Positions 44,701 through 56,100 of a stretch of DNA of 64,000 nucleotides are shown piece after piece. Where the stretch lies: contig NW_021163187.1 in NCBI RefSeq assembly GCF_004324835.1, forward strand, positions 186,001 to 250,000, given 5' to 3'. The DNA is from Dendronephthya gigantea (Eukaryota; Cnidaria; Anthozoa; Malacalcyonacea; Nephtheidae). The position numbers and the translations under genes were made by a program. Positions within the stretch are counted from its first letter, which is position 1, and each line of letters begins with the position of its first letter. Under the pieces are notes generated by a model, which worked only from the letters and a program-made list of their open reading frames with translations, was not told the origin of the DNA and did no database searches.

Positions 44701-46144
44701 AAAGATGTATGTAAAAATATAACATCAAGCTCTCTAAGGTTGCTATAATCTTGACTTTGCAGCTTAATTCAGATTATTAGCATCTTAAGCTATTTTCTCT
44801 TAAGGTCTTGAATGACCGCAAGTATCTGTACTGACCGCAAGTATCTGGACTGTACCTTTCCTTATGTCAGTCAGCAAGAAATCATCATCAGTAAGAAACT
44901 GACAGTAACGGTTTCATTTGACAACAGCAGATTTTTATCTTACATTCTTAGCCCAAAACCGTTGATATAGGAAGCCATACCCAAGCCATATACCCCACAA
45001 TCTAAGTTTCAAGCATATATATGGTTTTATAAATACCAGAATATGTGGTTTCTTGCCTAAAAATTTGAATTTCTTAAGATAAAGTACGCCGACCTTCAAA
45101 TAATACGAGCCTATCACTGTTTATCCTAGCTTTTATGATGCCAAGTTTTCAGACACTGCATAAAAGGGCTTCGCTAACATTAACAAACGATATTTTCACA
45201 TGAAAATTGTGGACAAAAATTTGGCATCAGACCTTTTAATAAACGTCATCAGTGTTGTAATCGGTCAATATATTCCCGGCACAAATATAAACCACGGATA
45301 TTCATACGTCATAATCACAGGCGAAAATGCATCATCCAGCATCAAATCGCTGAGTTGCAATAGATGTAGCATACATGCATAACTCTGTGACGTTAAGCCT
45401 TTAAGAGGTGTGCGTAAGCATGATCGGTAACTTTTTCTATGCACATACACGCTCTGCTTAACACAAAACATGACTTCAGTCTCCAAAGATTAATGTGGTA
45501 TCTAAAACAGCCTGCGTGTACATGCATATTTTGTGAGATACACATAAATTGTAGGCTATAGCGTTTTGAGAATTTCAAAGGATGCCGGTGTGAAATGTGT
45601 TTGTTGGTCGAGATTAGAAATGGTTATTAACATGTGTAGCATGCAGCTCTTTAAGGTTCGCTATTATATCTTGACTTTGCGGCTTCAGATTGGCATCTTA
45701 AGTTTACTCAGACATAGAAATAGAGATTTAAGGATGTGTAGATATGTATATGATATATAGCTATAATCTACAATATGTATGTCATGATATATAATCTGGG
45801 CGCTGTTTATAATATAAGGAACTCAAAGAGATAACTGGATGAGTATATATATATACAAGTTCAATCGTTGTTGCAACGTTTCAGTTGAAAGCCAGTCTTT
45901 CCAGGATATTAACTGAGAGTACTGGGATTAAGTGAATCCCGTAAGCTTGTACGAATGCCTTAAACACAAGAAACCTGCGATTCTCTACAAAGGAAATCTT
46001 TTCGCTCTGCATGGGGTCAGTCTTTTGACATAAACGAGGATAATCAATATTACAACCCATCATTCTTTTTGCGTTGGAGTCCAACCTTTATTAAAATTAG
46101 CTACATAATTTCTTAAAAAGAATACATTATGATTTGTTGTTAAT
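41740..46144. repeat. Tandem long-repeat array, block 1 (three units)
   Basis: Units begin near 41750, 43318 and 45130 (ATGATGCCA-GTTTT-CAGACACTGCA) and share AATTTGGCATCA, ATATAAACCACGGAAATTCA, TCAAATCGCTGAGTTGCAAT, GCCTTTAAGAGGTGTGCGTA, GATCGGTAACTTCTTCTATG and ATGACGCTTTTTAAC. Spacing is 1.57 and 1.81 kb. The third unit runs on through GTTGCAACGTTTCAGTTGAA to about 46144. No ORF is conserved between units; the 79-aa ORF at 42238 is private to one copy. Function unknown. Confidence 0.85.
44123..44322. repeat. Foldback element in the array, with palindromic tips
   Basis: Each arm (~95 bp) contains GAAATAGAAAACATTTTCC, a perfect small palindrome GTGTTTCTATA-CAGT-TATAGAAACAC, and GGGAGTTTGGGAGAACG. 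A paralogue lies at 61863-62060. A further copy of the small palindrome follows at 44422. Confidence 0.8.
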
Positions 46145-46279
46145 GTGGTTGATTGATCGAAAGAATGCGTTGTGAAGACGATGCTGCAATTGCGTTGTTG
46201 ATGGAGCATTGTAAACTAGGAAGCACTTAAGAGGCGAAGAACTTGAAAATTAATATTCGGAATTTGAAATCAACTTGGA

Positions 46280-47130
46280 TCAAAGCCTAATGGCAATTGA
46301 AATTGTTTGTGGACTTGTTGTGTCTCTTTGACACCGGTAACAAACAAAGGGATATGCTGCCAAGTTTTCCATGTTCAAGCCTCTGCCCAAAGTGTACAAT
46401 GGCGATGATCTAAATGCTCTTGATCTAAATGATAAAATGTGCATTTCATTCTGAACGAATTCCTGCTCATGCAAAAGGTTCTCAACATTTTTCGAGCCAC
46501 GTTCATGAAAGTATTGGTCTGAACTACGTATAAGATCCTCATTTGTAGTATTCTCATCACACCTGATCGTTTTCTGACTGTACCTACTGAGGTATTGACT
46601 TTGTCTCATAGGATCTTTTGGCTCGTTTCCTCATATTCTCAAGCCTTTCTGCTCGTTTTTGGACACTTTCTTGCTGCATGCCTTCTCTCTCTTGCGTAAG
46701 TCTATTCCCTTCCCTTTGCATCTCACTTTCTTCACTTGCATTACTTCCTTTCTTCTGATGTTTCTCGTTGCAAAAGTTGTCGTGCTAAGCTTTTCCCTTC
46801 GTTTCCCTTTCCCCTCAATTTTACTGCTATGAGAAGCCCTTCGCTTCGCCACAGAACTTCCTTTCTATTCCGGCGTCTGCGGATGAGATTCTTCACGTCT
46901 TTTATTTCTTTACTTTCCTTTTTCATCGCATGAATTTACTACGGAACTCGATTGACCTTGAACACGCTCGATTCACGCTTGGAACGTACACGTTTCTTGG
47001 GGGAAACGATGACGTTTCTAAGGTCAAACTATTCAGTTTTCTTTCAAATTCCTTAATTGTTAACGACGAAGTAAAACCTCGTTTCTTCATCTCTTCTTCA
47101 TATATCAAAAGGTCTTTGTTCAGTGTACTC
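46280..47130 (-). pseudogene. Degraded ORF region, unrecognised; faintly Helitron-like leader
   Basis: Across shifting minus-strand frames the sequence reads RACSRSIEFRSKF, KRRASHSSKIEGKGKRREKL, then SNASEESEMQREGNRL, QESVQKRAERLENMRKRAKR, SYETKSIPQ and DENTTNEDLIRSSDQYFHER. The ERLENMRKRAKR-type Arg/Glu-rich repeats resemble the stretch before the Rep domain in some Helitron proteins, but no Rep or helicase motif is visible. The coding potential looks real but broken. Family assignment is a guess. Confidence 0.3.
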
Positions 47131-47369
47131 TAAAATACGTTAGTCTTTTGGCGAGGATCCATACTGAATAAGTTTGCGTATTTATCATTAAGTTTGAATA
47201 TTATGTATACGTGTATATAAAACACAATGAATATATACAACACAATGTATATGTACAACACAGTGGACGAGAGAATATGAACAAAAGAAGTGGAAATATT
47301 ATGAATACTGAGTAAATTGAGAGGACGAAAAATAGAACAAGTGAAAAGTCAGTGGGTGTAACAGATACA

Positions 47370-47880
47370 TTAAACAATGTTCGAGCATGAAGAACAAGAA
47401 AAATGTTCAAGATGACCAACTTCATAATTTAAATCACGAAAGAACTTTTTTAGTGTAAACTTGTAGGCAAAAGGGGAGTAGTCAGTGACCATTTTTAGGT
47501 CATTTGGCAGGGAATTAAACAGTGAAATTCCGCTGTGTAAGAGTTTAGTTTTAGCAAGCACAGATTGGACTAAAGGAACCCTTAGGTCTGTTAAGGAACA
47601 TCGACTATAAACACCATGCATCTCACCAGAGAAATGAAACAAATTGCGAAGCTCACTCGGAGATGAGCTACGCAGGGTGTGGACAACTAGCAGAATTTTT
47701 CAAGATCGACAGAACTCTCAGTTGACATACTCTCATCCAAAGTTAATTTTTCAGTCCTTTCTTCTTGACGTTTTAGCAGCGGATCAAAATGCTCACGAGA
47801 TGCATTTCCCCACGCAGTGATGTCATATGATAAACGAGGGTGTGTAAAGGCATAATAAAACATAAATTCTACACTTCATT
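47370..47880 (-). pseudogene. LINE ORF2 C-terminal fragment
   Basis: The minus strand reads FYYAFTHPRLSYDITAWGNA then, after frame changes, FHFSGEMHGVYSRC, TDLRVPLVQSVLAKTKLLHS and GISLFNSLPNDLK. This mirrors the LINE tail pattern in which a basic linker is followed by a G-x-x-LWN-LP motif. It is an isolated remnant between array block 1 and the unit at 48.2 kb. Confidence 0.55.
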
Positions 47881-48179
47881 GGAAGGGATGAACAAATACG
47901 CTTAAATAGATACAGTCGAGCATTTAGCAGTTTGAGGATTATCCACTTCATCATCAGCGTTGTATTCATTTAATCATTTGTCACAACACGATACAATTAA
48001 TACGCCTATACATGTACAATAACAGAGGACGTAAGTGTGACAGAAGAAAGGAACAAAACTTGCGTCCCAATTGAAACCTGACCACAACACATAATTAGAT
48101 TTTGCCACTTGTTTCCCACCAAGCGCAATGATAACTTTCTTATGTTTCGTGACGAAAGTAGAGCAGAAATTATAAAGAC

Positions 48180-49095
48180 AGACGTAATCGGTCAATGTAT
48201 TCCGGACACATATAAACCACGGAAATTCATATACGTCATGATCACAGGCGAACACGCAGCATGCAGCATCAAATCGCTGAGTTGCAATAGATTGTAGCAT
48301 ACATGCATGTGGAATACGAAAGCCTCCCAAGTATAACGAAAAAGAACTCTGTGAAGTTAAACCTTTAGGTAGTGTGCGTAAGCATGATCGATAACTTCTT
48401 CTATGCACATAAACGATCTAGCCTATACTTAGATATTTTTAACTCGTCTGCCACAAAATATGATTTCAGTGTAGCTTGAAGTGTAGCTTGCGTATATAGC
48501 TTTATATGACGCTTTTTAATTCTTTAATAGTAATTTAAAAGCGCCACCGCGTAAATTGGTTTGCGTTCATATAGACTTAGCCGCAATTCTTCATAACTTA
48601 TAGACTTTATATTTGTGGAGCAAAAATATTTGTAAACAAAATATGTCTGGCATGCAGTCTTCCACAGAAGACCTGAAGCTTTCGCAAGGCATAAACGAAT
48701 CGTCAAAATTAATAACCTCTTGAATATGCTTAAAACTTGCAGTGTACGTCCTAATCAGAAGAAAATTTGAACTTGTTTTTACTTATTCAGTAGTATTTAA
48801 ATTGGGAGCAAAGCAGAAATGCGCAAATATGAAATAGTGACGAAATATGTATGAAATATGAAATGCCTGCAAACATATAGCTATGCTGCCTCCACGAATT
48901 ACTGATGCCTGAGGAATTTGAAGTGTTTGACTCTTTTGACCTGACGTTTGAAATGCATCAATGCCTGCATGGGTGGCAAGCTCCTCCCAATACAAGTGGC
49001 TCATTTCAGAGTATTTTCAAGGAGTATTTGGGACATGTTTTGCAGCTTAATTTAGATTATTAGCATCTTAAGTTTATTTTCTCCCTATAAATATA
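48180..49095. repeat. Tandem long-repeat array, truncated unit
   Basis: One more unit of the 41.7-kb array (GTCAATGTATTCCGGACACA, ATCAAATCGCTGAGTTGCAA, GTGCGTAAGCATGATCG, ATGACGCTTTTTAA). Its start is cut off at about 48180, and it ends about 0.8 kb before the Kazal promoter. Confidence 0.8.
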
Positions 49096-49107
49096 GTCAT
49101 TAAAACA

Positions 49108-49530
49108 TCAATAATAAGACCTAGCTTGAATAAGTGACAAAATAAATCTTCTCATTTTAAATATCACGTATGTCACTGAACTCACAGCACAAAATCGAAC
49201 AGCAATGCAAATGTTTTTCTCAGTCTTACCATAAAACCAACTTATAAGGATTCGTATGATGTCATTTCTAGAACAGTCTTTGTTGTATAGCTGTAAGAAC
49301 GTATCTATCTCCGTGTTACACGATGCAATAATTTCGTCCAACTTGCAATGAAATTCTATTTTCGAGAAATGTATAGTAGCTAACTTGGTAGATCTTGCAA
49401 ATGTATGTGTAGGAATGCATCCAATCCGTGGAATGTACAGAAGTTTCATAGCTACCAAATTTACATCTCTCAGAAGTTTGTGAACCTTGACCAACAATCG
49501 GTAAAACGCACTAGAATTGTAATAGTTATA
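49108..49530 (-). CDS. Hypothetical exon, unrecognised
   Basis: A plausible acceptor (ATTACAATTCTAG near 49516) opens a frame reading AFYRLLVKVHKLLRDVNLVA, KLLYIPRIGCIPTHTF, KLDEIIASCNTEIDTFLQLY and DIIRILISWFYGK, ending at about 49108. The composition (amphipathic helices, few low-complexity runs) looks protein-like, but I recognise no family and no partner exon. It could be a chance ORF of about 140 codons. Confidence 0.3.
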   Translation of the reverse strand, partial: YNYYNSSAFYRLLVKVHKLLRDVNLVAMKLLYIPRIGCIPTHTFARSTKLATIHFSKIEFHCKLDEIIASCNTEIDTFLQLYNKDCSRNDIIRILISWFYGKTEKNICIAVRFCAVSSVTYVIFKMRRFILSLIQARSYY

Positions 49531-49794
49531 ATATAACAAAATCAAACATTTTGTGTATTATGAAAGCTATTCTAAACTTTTGCTGCGCGTTCACCATCCC
49601 GGTGTGACTTGTGAACTAGCTGTAAAATAACTTGTGAACAGGCTTGTCAGCGTCAATCAAATCCTGTCCAATCAGCCATTACAAAAGAGTTGCACGAAGT
49701 CGTCCATGGAATAAGAGCTTGACATTTCCTTTCGGCATAATTAATTTGTAACCGCGGAAATTCGTTGAACATGCATCATGGACTCTGCGTGCTT

Positions 49795-49960
49795 GCAGCC
49801 AATAGCGTTTTGTGTCGTATCGTATCACACTCAAAATGCATGAAGATCGATACTTGGGCTATGCACGAAAACGATACTATTTAAGGAAGCTCATTTTATC
49901 AGCTTTGCCCATACCACCTTCATCTTGTTGTTGGAGTGAGTAACGAAGACTTTGAACCAG
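49795..49960 (+). promoter_or_regulatory. Kazal gene promoter and non-coding first exon
   Basis: A CCAAT box (AGCCAATAG, ~49797) and a TATA-like ACTATTTAAGG (~49877) are followed by a leader with TTCATCTTGTTGTTGG ending TTGAACCAG|GTAAGA at 49960/49961. Around the TATA it resembles the Kunitz promoters: CGATACTAT-N-TA-N-A-N-GAAGCT, then TTTTA, then the leader TTCATCTTG. No TGACGTCA was seen here. Confidence 0.6.
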
Positions 49961-50135
49961 GTAAGATGAAATTCTCATTTCATATTTAGATCAGTATTCT
50001 TTTAGGTTGTTTCAATGGTGAAATTTCATACAATTTGTAAAGACATCTTGCTACAATTTCTCTTCCTCTTCTTTTCCAATTTTCAGACTATTATATAAAT
50101 TGCTGTTGCTGGAACGAATTCTATCAAAAAACAAT

Positions 50136-53100
50136 ATGAAAGCAGGTATTTTTCAAACACTAATAGCGATAATCTGTTGACTGAGTGCATATAAGCCATA
50201 GGAGCCTTCATAATCTGTCAGCTTTTCCACAATTTTTAAACTTTTTTATTGCGATAGTTGGTAGTCTATTTAACTTTTTAAGAGTACTTACCTGATAGTT
50301 ACTCTTGCTGAACCCACAATATCACCCATCGCTTCCCCCCTGCCCAATTGAATCTGATTTGAGATTTAAATTAACAATGGTGTTTTTTATTGCTAGATCT
50401 GTTTTTCTTTGCTGCCGTAATGGCTTTTTACTTGGTATCAAGTCCCGTACACGCCAAAAGCAGAGGTAAACAACCAAGAATTAGACTGTTTTAATGTACA
50501 CGAAGTATCATTACCATCAAGTATCATTATGGATTTGATTGGACATGCATCCTGTCGTATTACCATTGAATTTGATGATAACTGGAATCTGTGTGAAGTG
50601 CATGCGATGTGACCAAAATGCGACGTATGAACTAGGCTATAGCTTGTGTTTTTAAGAAAATACCTTCTAAATAGTTGATGTAGAAACAGTTCCCATCCCT
50701 CACAGTACCTTTTTTAATCGTCAACCATAGAAGCGAGGGATGTGTGTTCCAAAGTTTGTCCGTGGAGATTTTTCCGGTTTCAAGTATGTGGCTCAGATGG
50801 CTTTACATATCCCAATTACTGTGTGTTGAAGGAGACAGCTTGTGATTTCGGTCTAGATATTAAAGCTGTTAGTCATGGACCTTGCCGTAAGTAAATCAGT
50901 AATCTTCACTCTGCCCAAATAGAGAAGTCCCGAAGGAAACACACAAATTTAGATTTAGAAAGTAATTATTAATCTTTAAGTGTGAATATTAGCAAAATCA
51001 TCGTGCTCAGAATAAAGTAATCATCCAAATATTCGTTCAAAAAACCTCGCCCTTTCAGAAAGTTAAGTAATTAAAAATCAAATATTAGGAATTCTCGGAG
51101 AAACGTCTTTCAGAACCCCTTACAACTCCCCGCATCTTAAATCACAAACGCAAAATTCTAGTAGGACCATTTTGTTCATGCTCCTACGGCGAAGTTTTCG
51201 AAGGCTCTTGTTTGAAGCATTATTCACTGCAGTCTCAAACTAAGGAAATCAGTCAACATTTGCTTTAAAACAAGATGGCTTAATATTCTTAAACAACTGT
51301 CTGTGCCAAAGTACATTAAAGTAAATTATATTTTCTACAGAACCAAAGTGTCGTAATTACTGCACACTGGAATATAATCCTCAATGTGGTACAGATGGAA
51401 AAACATATGGTAACCCATGTTTTTTGATAGCTGCCCTGTGTGAGAGTGATGGAAAAGTGAGACTGGCTCATCATGGAGAGTGCAGTATGTACTTTACACA
51501 GAATTTTAGTTTGTTATAATCGCTACGAAAATTATGATACCATATAACATGATAGCCCTAGACTAAATAAACGCTTAATATTCTATGTTAGAACCAAAGT
51601 CGGAGCCAACGTGTGCCGTTGCTTGTCCCGCAATAGTGCTTCCTCCAGTATGTGGATCCGATGGCAATACATATCCCAATTACTGCATATTGGAAGAGAC
51701 TGCTTGTCAATTTAAACAAGACATCACGGTTGTTCATGAAGGCCCTTGCAGTAAGTAATATTTACCAGTTTTACTGAGTACTGGACTAACAATTTGGGCC
51801 AGAGTATTGCACTTATGGGCGAAAAGATCTGAAATTCAAATCAAATCATCACCAGAAATTCAAGACATTAATTACAATAACGTCAGGATTTCGGATCAAA
51901 GATGGCTGCCTTGTTGTAGTAGAATTATATAAGGCATGCATGCGACAAAATTAGAAATTAAAACTTCTATCTTACCTAGTTATTTATTACAGTTGCCGGG
52001 TTCGATTTAAGACGGACAGAAACTCAATATAGTTATTACATTTTTTCGCGTAATTTTGTCTTACCTTTAACAGATTCCCCAATAATGTCATTTCAGCAAC
52101 GCATTAGCTACTTGCTACGCATTATTGCGATAATCCGAGGTCTCTCGACCAATTACGAAAGGCTACAACTACAATAATCACCAGTACAATAACTAACTTT
52201 ATATAATTATAACGCAAATTCTAGTCAGGACCATTTTGTTCATGCTCCTTCCGCGAAATTTTCGAAGGCCCTTGTTTGAAGCATTATTCACTGCAGTCTC
52301 AAACTAAGGAAATCAGCCAGCATTTGCTTTAAAACAAGATGGCTTAATATTCTTAAACTACTGTCTGTGCCAAAGTACATTAAAGTAAATTTTATTTTCT
52401 ACAGAACCAAAGTGTCGAACTTTCTGCACACTGGAATATAATCCTCAATGTGGTACAGATGGAAAAACATATGGTAACCCATGTTTTTTTATAGCTGCCC
52501 TGTGTCAGAGTGATGGAAAAGTGAGATTGGCTCATCATGGAGAGTGTAGTATGTACATTACACAGAATTTTAGTTTGTTTTATATATTCTGTTATTCTAA
52601 TCGCTACAAAAATTATGATATCATATAACATGAAAGCCCTGGACAAGATTTTAAACGCTTAATCTTCTATGTTAGAACCAAAGCCGGAGCCAACGTGTGC
52701 CGTCGCTTGTCCCGCAATAGTGCTTCCTCCAGTATGTGGATCAGATGGCAATACATATCCCAATTACTGCACATTGGAAGAGACTGCTTGTCAATTCAAA
52801 CAAGACATCACGATTGTGCACGAAGGTCCTTGCAGTAAGTAGTATTTATCAGTTTTACTGAGTACTGGACTAATTACGACGAATTACGAAAGGCTATACA
52901 ATCTACAATAATCACCAGTACAATAATTATACTATATAACTGAACTTAATGTAGATCCGAAGTGTCAGGCAGGTTGCCCAAAAAATCACGATCCTCAATG
53001 TGGTACAGACGGCAAGACATATGGTAACCCGTGCATGTTAAAATATGCGCAATGTGAAAGCGACGGGAAAATTAGACTGGCCCATCATGGAGAGTGTGGT

Positions 53101-56100
53101 AAGTAAATTACTCCTCAATCTCAGATTCTCACCGCAATATATACGTAGAACCAAAGTATACATGTCGTAGAACGTTCTGGACGGCACAATATGACTACCA
53201 AGATACAACAGGGTAACTTAGACAGCGCATGTCACCTGCACGATATATCGCATGATTCCGCACAACACCACAAAACTCTGCATTAAGAATGAATCAGAAA
53301 GACATCTCAAAATGATGCATATTTTAAAAATATTCTTCATTTTTTGCCTGAAATAAAATATTGCTTTAATAATAACTCTTTCTTATCTGGCTCAAATTAC
53401 AATATTTATGAAGCGGTCAATTTGAACGTTGTTTTCTCCACGACCATTTGCTCTTTCGTAGCGCAAATTATATCTCCTGAGAGTTAAAGACGTTGTCTTC
53501 CGAGTAGCTACGATTCCTTCCGCTTCAAAAGTAACGTGTGACCAAAAATTGCAACATTCGCATAAATGAAGTGAAAAATATTTTCAATCGTTGCTTAGTT
53601 ACGAGCAAACAATGCGGGTTTTCGCTGTCTTATTTTATCAATGAAAATTTAGCATTGGGTATTTGGCATATTTAAGCCACGTTTCAAGGTAATCGATAAA
53701 AATAAAATATTTTTTCAGTTAATTCTACCCCTTGCCAAAATCTTAGCAATGACTTGCTTTACCTATAATTGATTTAGTGCATGACTATGTGGACACTTAG
53801 GAGATGTATAATCGATTTCGGTTGTTTTAAAGCCCTTATTAGAGATTGGGGATGGGCGCACGCAAAGTCTATTTGGGGCACTTTCCATATGAGGCCTATT
53901 TAATCCAAATGTTTGTATGTTGCATCGTATATCTACTTTCATCGTGCATCCCCCTAAAGCCGGGATTTGGGGCAATAGCCTACGTCTAAAGGGCCACGTT
54001 GAAGCTGAAATCGGCATTCGTTATTATGTGTCATAATATCCTGGGATCGATAGTCTGCATGTATCTCAGAATAATGAACTGGAGCCTAAACGATAAATTA
54101 TTGCATGATGCTTCAATCTTAGAACCAACGTCGGAGGAGAAACCGAAGACGTGTGCCGTTGCTTGTCCCAAAATAGTGCTTCCTCCAGTATGCGGATCAG
54201 ATGGCAATACATATCCCAATTACTGCATAATGGAAGAGACTGCTTGTCAGTTCGGAGAAACTATCGAAGTTGTTCACGAAGGACCTTGCAGTAAGTTGTT
54301 AAAAGTGGTCATTTTGACCGCTGAAGGTTAAACATGTTTTACTCCTCCACGGAACTCATTTGTGGTTTTCTTTTTTGCGAGAAGACCTAACTCTTTGATA
54401 TGAAGTTATCAAAAATTTCTGTAATAGACTGATTTTTTTGGTTTGGAAGCAAAATTCAATGTTATATATTATATTTCTTGTGCCGAATCGCGTATATACA
54501 TACCCTAGGATCCCCAATCTACTGTCTTCAAAGAGTAATTATTTACGTTGGAAAAACTGTCATTCACCTTAGACAATAAAAAAATAATTAGCATTTAGTT
54601 GCAAATTACTTCAGTGACGAGTAGTGACTTCATTCTAATTAAACCATGCAAGTCTGCTATATAACCGTACTTTTACAGTCAAAAACTGGTAGAGTTCTTA
54701 TATCAAAGTGCGCTGAATTATAAATTTATTTACTTTAGAACCTAAGTGCCAACCATTTTGCCCATTGCCATGGAGTCCTCAATGTGGTACAGATGGTAAA
54801 ACGTACAGTAACCCATGTTTTTTGAAAGGCGCATTGTGTGAGAGTGATGGAGAAGTGAGACTTGCTCATCATGGAGAGTGTAGTATGTACATTACTCCTC
54901 AATTAATTTTGGACTGTCCTATGTATTAAGTTATATAACCTGTTCAAGAATAGTTATATTGAACACATACTGCCATTTATGATGTATGTAATATACGATA
55001 TCCAAATATTTGCTATCTTAGAACCAAACCCGGAGCCAACGTGTGCCGTTGCTTGTCCCAAAATTAGCCTCCCTCCAGTATGTGGATCAGATGGCAATAC
55101 ATATCCCAATTACTGCATTTTGGAAGAGACTGCATGTGAATTCAAACAGACCATCACGATTGTACACGAAGGACCTTGCGGTGAGTGAAATTAGATTTAA
55201 CCTATAAATTAACGGGTTTTCCCAACCCTTCTTAAACCATTTTATTGAACCAGCCATTTCTTGCGTTTACGCGATACCATAAAGAAAAAAAAACTGTAAT
55301 GCTAATTTCTTGGAAACTTCACTGGTTATCTTATTTCATGTATTGATAAAGTTTCAAATGAAAAGAAAAAAAGTGTTATTATGGAAGATTTTTATATCAA
55401 TTTACTTCATTTAAACTGGAATGACATTCTATCTTTGACTTTTGTGAACACCTAGGCGTAAGAGTTTAACTTCACAAAAGTTTTAATTGGAAAAAGTGAT
55501 ATCATGCATGATATAGAATGTGCGCAGCAATGAAACTAAACGAGGGACAGAGTCCGGACAGAAAGACAATTTTCTGCCTATCTTGAAAGTAGCTGCAAAA
55601 TGCTGCAATTTCTTTCGGTAGAGATTCTTTTACCGGACATTGTGTGGACGAGGTTAAAACATCTAAATTCTCTCAATTCATTGTAGAACCAAAGTGTTCT
55701 GCAGTTTGCACAATGGAATACAACCCTCAATGTGGTACAGACGGCAAAACATACGGTAATCCGTGTACCTTTAAATATGCTCAATGTCAAAGTGACGGAA
55801 GGGTTAGATTGGCGCATCATGGAGAATGTGGTAAGTATAAGTTACTCTTCATGCAATCTCAGATTCTCACTGCAATATACGTAGAACCAAACTATATATT
55901 TCGTAGAACGTTCTGTCCGGCACAATATGACTCCCAAGATACAACAAAGTATCTTATGTACTGCATGTACCCTGATATATTGCATGCAGTGGCGTAGCCA
56001 GCCTGAAGATTTAGTCATGCTATGCAAATTTTATGTTATTATCGTTATTCATTTCTTTAGAAATTCATTGTTTTCACAGTCGATGAACACCAAAATATTA

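Noticed and set aside
53150-53215. Extra Kazal exon after domain 6 (TACGTAGAACCAAAGTATACAT)
   Set aside because: It starts like a Kazal exon but lacks the six-Cys spacing and a donor site. The sister copy at 55880 is no better.
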